DNA of 56,580 bases from Lachnospiraceae bacterium (GTDB taxonomy: Bacteria; Bacillota; Clostridia; Lachnospirales; Lachnospiraceae). The notes under the pieces were generated by a model, which did no database searches, was not told where the DNA came from, and was given only the letters and a program-made list of their open reading frames with translations. Numbering within the stretch: position 1 is the first letter of the stretch; each line of letters begins with the position of its first letter. Shown in pieces: positions 51,226-56,580 of the stretch. The DNA lies in NCBI GenBank assembly GCA_900759665.1, contig CAAEWE010000032.1:1-56580 (forward strand), read 5' to 3'. A program made the translations under genes and the position numbers.

Positions 51226-52389
51226 CTATAGCTTTGCCGGACCATCACCAATCTGTACCACATAGAAATCAGCTTTATAACCGATTGCAGACTTATATGC
51301 TCTACCAACCCGTTCAATAAAGGTATCCACTGCATCATCCTTTACAATGCTCACGGTGCATCCCCCAAATCCGGCTCCTGTCATACGGGACCCCAGAACA
51401 CCATCGACCTTCCATGCCTCTTCTACGAGTGTATCCAGCTCTCTGCCCGTCACCTCGTAATCATCCCGGAGGGAAATGTGGGATTCATTCATCAGCTTTC
51501 CAAACAGTGCAATATCGTCTGCCTTCAATGCCTCTACCGCCTTCACGGTACGCCGGTTCTCATATACCGCATGTTTTGCCCGTCTGCGGCGGACCGGATC
51601 CTTCACGGCGTCCCGTACTTCCTCAAACTGCTCCTCCGTCAGAGCTCCCAGGCTGTCCACCTGTCTTACCTTCCGGATCTCTTCCAACGCCTTCTCACAC
51701 TCTGCACGGCGTTCATTGTACTTCGAATCTCCCAGACCACGCCGTTTGTTGCTGCAGGAGATCACGATCCTGGCTCCGTCTAACCTGATCGGCGCATATT
51801 CATAAGAAAGATCCGCCGTATCCAGAAAAATCGCGTGATCCCTTTTGCCCATGGCGATGGCAAACTGATCCATAATGCCACAATTGACACCATTGAAATG
51901 ATTCTCCGAAAACTGCCCCAGAAGTGCCAGATCCTGATTGGAAATCCCCAGTTGAAACAGATCATTGAGAATATAGCCGGTCAGAATCTCTACCGAAGCA
52001 GAAGACGAAAGACCTGAACCATTTGGAATGTTGCCAGACAGCATCAGATCAATGCCACAGGGAAGCTCATATCCCTTCTCACGCAAAGCCCACATCACGC
52101 CCTTAGGATAATTGGTCCACCCGGCGTTTCTACGGGGTTTGAGATCATCCAGATCCGACTCGATCACAGGAAGATGTCCGAAATTCATAGAATAGAAACG
52201 AAGCTTGCGGTCATTTCTCTTGCGTACTGCACCGTATGTACCAATCGTCAGGGCACACGGAAAAACATGTCCTCCATTGTAATCCGTATGCTCACCGATC
52301 AGGTTCACACGTCCCGGTGCAAAGTAAACGGCGATATCACCCGCTGCGCCATATACTTCTTGAAATCTCTTGTAAATCCTTTCCTTCAT
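51226..52389 (-). CDS. galK: Galactokinase
   Basis: A 387-residue GHMP kinase that phosphorylates alpha-D-galactose at C1, first step of the Leloir pathway. Seen are GRVNLIGEHTDYNGGHVF near residue 25 (galactose-binding signature), GNIPNGSGLSSSASVEIL near 120 (ATP loop) and MTGAGFGGCTVSIV near 335. Start at ATG 52389 is supported by GGAGG; an ATG at 52407 precedes that site. No galT or galE lies next to it. It follows a sigma-A promoter with an operator-like palindrome. Confidence 0.96.
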   Translation of the reverse strand: MKERIYKRFQEVYGAAGDIAVYFAPGRVNLIGEHTDYNGGHVFPCALTIGTYGAVRKRNDRKLRFYSMNFGHLPVIESDLDDLKPRRNAGWTNYPKGVMWALREKGYELPCGIDLMLSGNIPNGSGLSSSASVEILTGYILNDLFQLGISNQDLALLGQFSENHFNGVNCGIMDQFAIAMGKRDHAIFLDTADLSYEYAPIRLDGARIVISCSNKRRGLGDSKYNERRAECEKALEEIRKVRQVDSLGALTEEQFEEVRDAVKDPVRRRRAKHAVYENRRTVKAVEALKADDIALFGKLMNESHISLRDDYEVTGRELDTLVEEAWKVDGVLGSRMTGAGFGGCTVSIVKDDAVDTFIERVGRAYKSAIGYKADFYVVQIGDGPAKL

Positions 52390-52410
52390 GTGCGGCTCCT
52401 CCGTCATATT

Positions 52411-52423
52411 ATGTAAATTACAT
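52411..52423. promoter_or_regulatory. Operator-like palindrome at the galK transcript start
   Basis: ATGTAAATTACAT is a near-perfect dyad overlapping the likely transcription start of galK. Its position fits a repressor site, but no regulator is encoded nearby. Confidence 0.4.
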
Positions 52424-52450
52424 TATATACTATTCACGGGTGGAAAACAA
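52422..52450 (-). promoter_or_regulatory. Sigma-A promoter of galK
   Basis: TTGTTT (52450-52445), 17 bases, TATAAT (52427-52422) on the minus strand, about 33 bases before the start codon. Confidence 0.75.
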
Positions 52451-52523
52451 GAAGGAAGGATTGCTAAATCTTTGTAGTCTGTAGTAATTTAAAGCAGCTT
52501 TCATCCTGCCGTTATCCGGTCAT

Positions 52524-52988
52524 TTAAATCTCTCCCTTTTCCCGTAGATACGCCAGAAATCCCTGGCACCCCTCCAGCACATCATCGTAGGTCGCATCAA
52601 AGTTTCCGGTATACCACGGATCTGCAATATCCCTGTCTGATCCGGCGAAAGACAAAAATTTATACACCTTTCCATCCGGATCTCCGTGCAGCATGCGGTG
52701 AAGATATTTCATATTGATCTCATCCATTCCGATAAAATAATCAAAATCATCATAATCATCAAATGAAATCTGCTTTGCTCTGTGAGGCACCAAAGGAATC
52801 CCCGCCTCTCGCAGCTTATTCACAGTTCCTCTGTGGGGAGGGTTCCCGATCTCCTCCGTGCTTGTGGCAAAGCTGTCGATCATGAACCGGTCTGCCAGCC
52901 CAAGCTCCTTAACTTTATAGGTGAATACGCTCTCGCTCAGGGTTGATCGGCAGATGTTTCCCCAACAGACAAATGCTACTCTGATCAA
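52524..52988 (-). CDS. Low-molecular-weight protein tyrosine phosphatase
   Basis: A 154-residue cytoplasmic phosphatase. The catalytic P-loop CWGNICRS (CX5R) is at residue 7, and the general-acid loop DPWYTGNF is near residue 118. HRAKQISFDDYDDFDYFIGMDE near 55-75 (abbreviated HRAKQISFDDYD) is also standard. I take the TTG at 52988 as start, because GGAGG lies eight bases before it and family members begin exactly there (IRVAFVCWGN); a longer ATG frame to 53039 would add 17 residues not seen in homologues. The leader holds a GCGTAA/TTACGC hairpin. Substrates unknown; related enzymes control capsule kinases and stress. Confidence 0.92.
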   Translation of the reverse strand: MIRVAFVCWGNICRSTLSESVFTYKVKELGLADRFMIDSFATSTEEIGNPPHRGTVNKLREAGIPLVPHRAKQISFDDYDDFDYFIGMDEINMKYLHRMLHGDPDGKVYKFLSFAGSDRDIADPWYTGNFDATYDDVLEGCQGFLAYLREKGEI

Positions 52989-53166
52989 TTTGTAATCCTC
53001 CGTTATCCTGCGTAATGTCTTACGCATTGTCTTTCTCAATTATAAAATAAAAAAATTTCAAAAAATATCAATGTCAATTTTAATATCCAATCCTAAAATA
53101 ATCAGACGTCCTACACGCCCATTACCATCAGCTCATGTCAAGTATAGGACAAATTTTTTGCATACT

Positions 53167-54381
53167 CTACGCATTTTTTAAATGATTCATCAACATATAA
53201 AACTTAAAATAACCATAACTTTGAAATACAGATGGATTAACAATCATAACTCCTGCAAGCAAATCAGGATATATGTATTGCTGATTATCTAAATATAAAA
53301 GTAGTTTATACCTTTCTATGTTGATAGTATCTTCTTCATAGCATGTATAAAATTGAAACTCGGAATAAAACCTTAACTTTATTTCATTGTCTATATGATG
53401 AAATATCTCTATAAAATTTGCTGTTACATATTTCTCATCAACCATTTCCAGATAGTCTCTTTTGTAACTTTTTTTACGAATTTTTTCATATGCCATTTTT
53501 TGAATCTGTTCAAATACGATATTTATATTTTCTCCATCATATCCGTGATACTCTTTTAAATCTTTAATTACCTTTTTAATATCTATTTGATATTGAGTTG
53601 CAATAATGTCTGCATCTTTATAATCACATATTTTCAAACTATCCATTAATTCATTTTTACGCTCCTCACTATCATTCTTATCAATTACCTGGCAGTATTC
53701 TTTATATATTTCACCACAATAATCATCTGACAAAAGTATATATACTTGGAATGTACTAAAGAGCTCAACATACGCATAAAGGAAATTCTCACAATTAAAT
53801 AACCTTATTATATGAAATAGATTATAAGTATCTTGTGACTCCATAATTGAATCAAATAGTGTCATAGGTACAAAAGGAATTATGATAGGTTTATTCGTCA
53901 ATCTCTTTTTTTCATTGTCAAACACTCTATTTAATTTACTTACGTCAACACCGGAAAAAACAGCAAAATTAAATGCTATTTTTGCCATTCCCATTTTATA
54001 TGGTTCGTTATCTAAATTAAAATTAAATGCTACTTTTTGATACTTCTCAGCTTCCCACTTTTCATATTTCCCCTCCTTATCAAACATTGACATCACTTTT
54101 CCATTTTTAAATCGTGTATTATAAAGATTTCCTTCTTTATCGCACATAATACCTTCATATGATGTCTTGCTTGTCTTTCGATCAAAATTCATATCTAACC
54201 TGTCAATTATCGGTGCAAAAATTTGAGTAAATGCTTTATCGGTATCTGAACCATATTTACTATTACATTTTTTACAATAAATACCATCAGATTTTAAAAT
54301 GCCTCCAATAGCATTATGAATAATATGTTCTTCACTCTTATTTTTATCATCAATACTTATTCCGCATATACAGCATCTCAT
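53167..54381 (-). CDS. HNH-type zinc-finger nuclease-like protein, large C-terminal domain
   Basis: A 404-residue protein. The first 60 residues match an HNH_5-type endonuclease: CCICG, then SEEHIIHNAIGG, and a second CKKCN pair. The two CxxC pairs would hold zinc and the EHxxHNAxGG stretch is the nuclease core. The rest (about 65-404) is helical, rich in Lys, Tyr, Phe and Ile, and matches nothing I know. AGAGGATACTTT precedes ATG 54381. The gene is much richer in A and T than the chromosomal genes to its left. It lies 217 bases after the ParA-like gene on the same strand. Target DNA or RNA unknown; a defence or element-maintenance role is inferred. Confidence 0.75.
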   Translation of the reverse strand: MRCCICGISIDDKNKSEEHIIHNAIGGILKSDGIYCKKCNSKYGSDTDKAFTQIFAPIIDRLDMNFDRKTSKTSYEGIMCDKEGNLYNTRFKNGKVMSMFDKEGKYEKWEAEKYQKVAFNFNLDNEPYKMGMAKIAFNFAVFSGVDVSKLNRVFDNEKKRLTNKPIIIPFVPMTLFDSIMESQDTYNLFHIIRLFNCENFLYAYVELFSTFQVYILLSDDYCGEIYKEYCQVIDKNDSEERKNELMDSLKICDYKDADIIATQYQIDIKKVIKDLKEYHGYDGENINIVFEQIQKMAYEKIRKKSYKRDYLEMVDEKYVTANFIEIFHHIDNEIKLRFYSEFQFYTCYEEDTINIERYKLLLYLDNQQYIYPDLLAGVMIVNPSVFQSYGYFKFYMLMNHLKNA

Positions 54382-54598
54382 AAAGTATCCTCTCATTCTT
54401 TTCATTTTTTACTATTCCAGCTAGATTTTTACTAACGCTCTCTATTGAACCTCATCCCCAAAAATCCATCAATAGTTTTTCATTTCAAGAACATCTTTTT
54501 TGAATCCCCAATCCCAAAGGATAGTAGATTGTAATTGGCAAAGATAACATTTCTTCTATCCCTCAGACTATTACACGTCAAATTTAGGACTAAAAACT

Positions 54599-55585
54599 TT
54601 ATAATAACGCTTTGATTGTATCCACAATGCCTTGATACAGAAGTTTGCTATCCCTTGCCTTACTAATATGTGCCCCTTTTAAACCGTCTGAACTAGTACA
54701 TTTATATACCGGTTTATGTGCATTTAAAGAATATGGTATCAAACTATGAAGATTCGGAATCTTGCCAAGCATATAGTCTTTTTTCATTTCACTCTGTCCC
54801 AATGGACTTAATTGTTCAACAATATTGTTTCTAACAGCATCATCTACTTGATTCCCAAATATACTCCAGCCTATTGTCATGCCAGATTTAGTATCACGTA
54901 TATTGTGTTGTTGTGTAACATATCCCAAAAATTTAGGAGTACCATGCGGCAATTGTTCAACAGGAATACCACTATTTGGTCTTTTCCATCTTCTCAAATT
55001 ATTTTCCCATTCATCATGCCAATAAACAAATTTATTTCCCAAATTTTGTGTTCCTTTGATAGAAAACAAATCCGGTGAAAGTGGAGTAACAAAATAATCA
55101 CATCCTCCTAAGACTGTTCTATTTAATGCACCTAAGTTTGGACCTAAATCTATCAAAACCACTTGAGCCCTACACTTTTCAGCTGCAAATTGTATATATC
55201 TATATATAGCAATTTGCACTCGTATAGATGCTGGCTGTACGCTTGCACTAGCCCATGTTTCACCTAATCTATCTTCATAAATACTCAAATCTATGTCTCC
55301 TGGCACCAAATACAAATTATCTCTAATACAAGAAGGTTGTCTGGCTCTAATATCTCCCATATTTTCTGCTACCCGTTGAATTACACGATAAATACTATTT
55401 CCCTTTTCTCCCCAACTCTTTTTAATTTCTACATCATCAATAGCATATGCCGTTAAATTACATTGACTATCACAGTCTACCATCAACGTACAAATTCCTA
55501 TATCGGCTAAAATATTAGCAATATGATATAAATATGTGGTTTTTCCCACACCGCCTTTATTATTAAAAATTGCAAGTTGAATCAT
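54599..55585 (-). CDS. ParA/MinD-like ATPase
   Basis: A 328-residue cytoplasmic ATPase of the ParA class. The deviant Walker A NNKGGVGKTTYLYH lies at residues 8-21, LMVDCDSQCNLT near 36 is the A' motif, and VVLIDLGPNLGALNR near 142 is Walker B. The core is complete; the middle has an insert (YWHDEWENNLRRWKRPNSG) not usual for chromosomal Soj. No ParB-like gene or parS site is seen nearby. GAGGAGG precedes the ATG. It starts 31 bases after the broken metallophosphoesterase gene. Such orphan ATPases occur on mobile elements and in some defence modules, where they can act as sensors or switches. Confidence 0.88.
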   Translation of the reverse strand: MIQLAIFNNKGGVGKTTYLYHIANILADIGICTLMVDCDSQCNLTAYAIDDVEIKKSWGEKGNSIYRVIQRVAENMGDIRARQPSCIRDNLYLVPGDIDLSIYEDRLGETWASASVQPASIRVQIAIYRYIQFAAEKCRAQVVLIDLGPNLGALNRTVLGGCDYFVTPLSPDLFSIKGTQNLGNKFVYWHDEWENNLRRWKRPNSGIPVEQLPHGTPKFLGYVTQQHNIRDTKSGMTIGWSIFGNQVDDAVRNNIVEQLSPLGQSEMKKDYMLGKIPNLHSLIPYSLNAHKPVYKCTSSDGLKGAHISKARDSKLLYQGIVDTIKALL

Positions 55586-55615
55586 TTAACTTCCTCCTCA
55601 TTTGAACTATTTTAT

Positions 55616-56306
55616 CTAAAGACCATAAAACTCACCAAAACTCTCAAACATTATCTCCAGCTTATCAATCTTCTTTTCCGTATGATAATACCCACAGTAC
55701 CATTTCTTATATTCCAGCCTTTCCTCAATCCCATCCAGCCATTCCTCCGTAGACTTGTCCACCCGGCTCTGGTCTACCCCTGACAGGAATACTTCCACAG
55801 GCTCATATTTTAATGGCGTGGTATGACTTAGAACAACATCTACTTTCCAATCCATTTTATCAAGCTGCTGCTCCACATACTGCTTAATTTCTTCCGAAGG
55901 CTGTTCGTCCTCCCACCAGCCCCATCCGTAAGCAATCCGCATCATCTTATCTATACTGTATGCCCCTCCGATGGCAACCGTCTTTAACCCATCCAGGTCA
56001 AAGATTTCCCCGTCTTTTGCAAACAGTATATTAGGGTACTCTTTTTCCACATAGACAATGCCACTCTGTCTCCTCATAGGAAGAAATGGTAAATGGTCTT
56101 TGTTCATGGTTCCCATGTATGCAGAACAGTGTTATCGGCATTGCTGCTATGTAATCTTTCTTTGCCTGATCCTTAAAACCACCGCTGAAATTGATGCCTG
56201 CATCCCCAAGGATAATCATAATGTCATCCACAGACGTTTCAAATCTCATGCAAAAGTCAAATATACGCCGGAAATCCCCATGCGTGTCCCCTGTAATATA
56301 AATCAT
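55616..56306 (-). pseudogene. Frameshifted calcineurin-like metallophosphoesterase
   Basis: The start at ATG 56306 (AAGGAG upstream) gives YITGDTHGDFRRIF, ILGDAGINF and FCIHGNHEQRPF: the GDxHG, GD and GNHE metal-binding motifs of the phosphoesterase family. That frame stops at 56031. A second frame, overlapping it, continues as GIVYVEKEYPNILFAKDG, AIGGAYSIDK and VVLSHTTPLKYEP and stops at 55616, restoring the rest of the domain. The switch occurs near TGGCATTG at about 56070; loss of eight bases between TGGCAT-like repeats would explain it. So the gene is broken unless a programmed shift occurs, for which I see no slippery site. Confidence 0.75.
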
Positions 56307-56417
56307 AAGACTCTGTCTCCTTTCCGGGCAGTATGACTACTGCCCATTATATCATATTTTTACCGGGTTATGGAAAAAACTTTATCGTATATGTCCTGAT
56401 CCTAAAATGAAATTTTA

Positions 56418-56447
56418 AATTCCACTGCCCCACGGGTCGGTGGAATT
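56418..56447. repeat. Inverted repeat upstream of the transposase
   Basis: AATTCCAC and GTGGAATT pair around a centre that can pair further (CCC with GGG). It lies about 85 bases before the transposase start and may be part of the left end of the insertion sequence or a protective hairpin against outside transcription. Confidence 0.4.
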
Positions 56448-56532
56448 CAGTCCTGCACAGTAGATATTTACTCTTTCATACATCAGTGTTATTGTAATAA
56501 TTCCTTCTGACAGCAGTAGAAGGAGAATTATC

Positions 56533-56580
56533 ATGAGTAAATATATCCCTGGAAACCAAAAACATTTGACACTTAATGAC
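56533..56580 (+). CDS. Start of an IS30-like transposase (cut by the window edge)
   Basis: Sixteen codons remain, reading MSKYIPGNQKHLTLND behind AGAAGGAGAATTATC. The KHLTLND step is typical of the N-terminal helix-turn-helix of IS30-family transposases found in Clostridia. Only the first part is visible, so the family call is tentative. It runs away from the ParA/HNH block, bordering it. Confidence 0.5.
   Translation, partial: MSKYIPGNQKHLTLND

Overview
The window looks like a chromosomal segment of a spore-forming, probably motile gut-type Clostridium relative, most likely Lachnospiraceae. Evidence: spoIIR, DUF951, DUF1934 and DUF4358 proteins, DHHW/MBOAT acylation genes, BIG2 and BspA-type surface proteins, strong AGGAGG-type ribosome sites and sigma-A promoters. 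The genus is inference. Most genes lie on the minus strand.

Layout. 1-560: AT-rich accessory scrap with a nested inverted repeat, a truncated XRE regulator and a small membrane protein. 688-1622: five minus-strand tRNAs (Pro, Gly, Arg, His, Gln) with promoter and terminator, then DUF951. 1957-8493: hemolysin III-type membrane protein, an orphan family 5 binding lipoprotein, and a sugar (CUT1) ABC transporter lacking its ATPase. 8776-17581: an apparent five-gene operon in which three related secreted BIG2/CAP-like proteins alternate with ybaK and a NUDIX hydrolase. 17598-19269: Ser/Asn-rich small protein, rhodanese, AEC transporter. 19303-23756: four-gene polysaccharide O-acylation operon (DUF4358, DHHW, MBOAT, DHHW). 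23789-29172: PBP1A, YdcF, AzlC, AzlD and a glycosyltransferase, closely spaced. 29297-30682: spoIIR with a sigma-F-like promoter, then DUF1934. 30683-36609: envelope genes (membrane protein, plsC, VanY-type peptidase, a large four-module surface protein). 36725-41145: ispE, an AAA-ATPase/PD-(D/E)XK protein, a BspA-type LRR protein and a broken GHKL kinase. 41291-42686: a DUF5610-like gene with a sigma-28-like promoter, divergent from a Pro/Cys-repeat gene with a sigma-K-like promoter. 42734-45377: MATE exporter and the rplJ-rplL operon with its L10 leader and attenuator. 45450-52988: C39 peptidase, signal peptidase I, serS behind a PAS/degenerate GGDEF-EAL protein, galK, and a low-molecular-weight phosphatase. 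53167-56580: an AT-rich accessory block with an HNH-type protein, a ParA-like ATPase, a frameshifted metallophosphoesterase and the start of an IS30-like transposase.

The main theme is the cell envelope: wall synthesis and trimming, polymer acylation, secretion, surface adhesins and nutrient binding proteins. Sporulation and motility inputs are read from promoter motifs. The best candidates for something undescribed are the interleaved CAP-like operon, the ParA/HNH pair, and the small repeat proteins with sporulation-like promoters. All functional calls come from reading motifs by eye; no database search was run.
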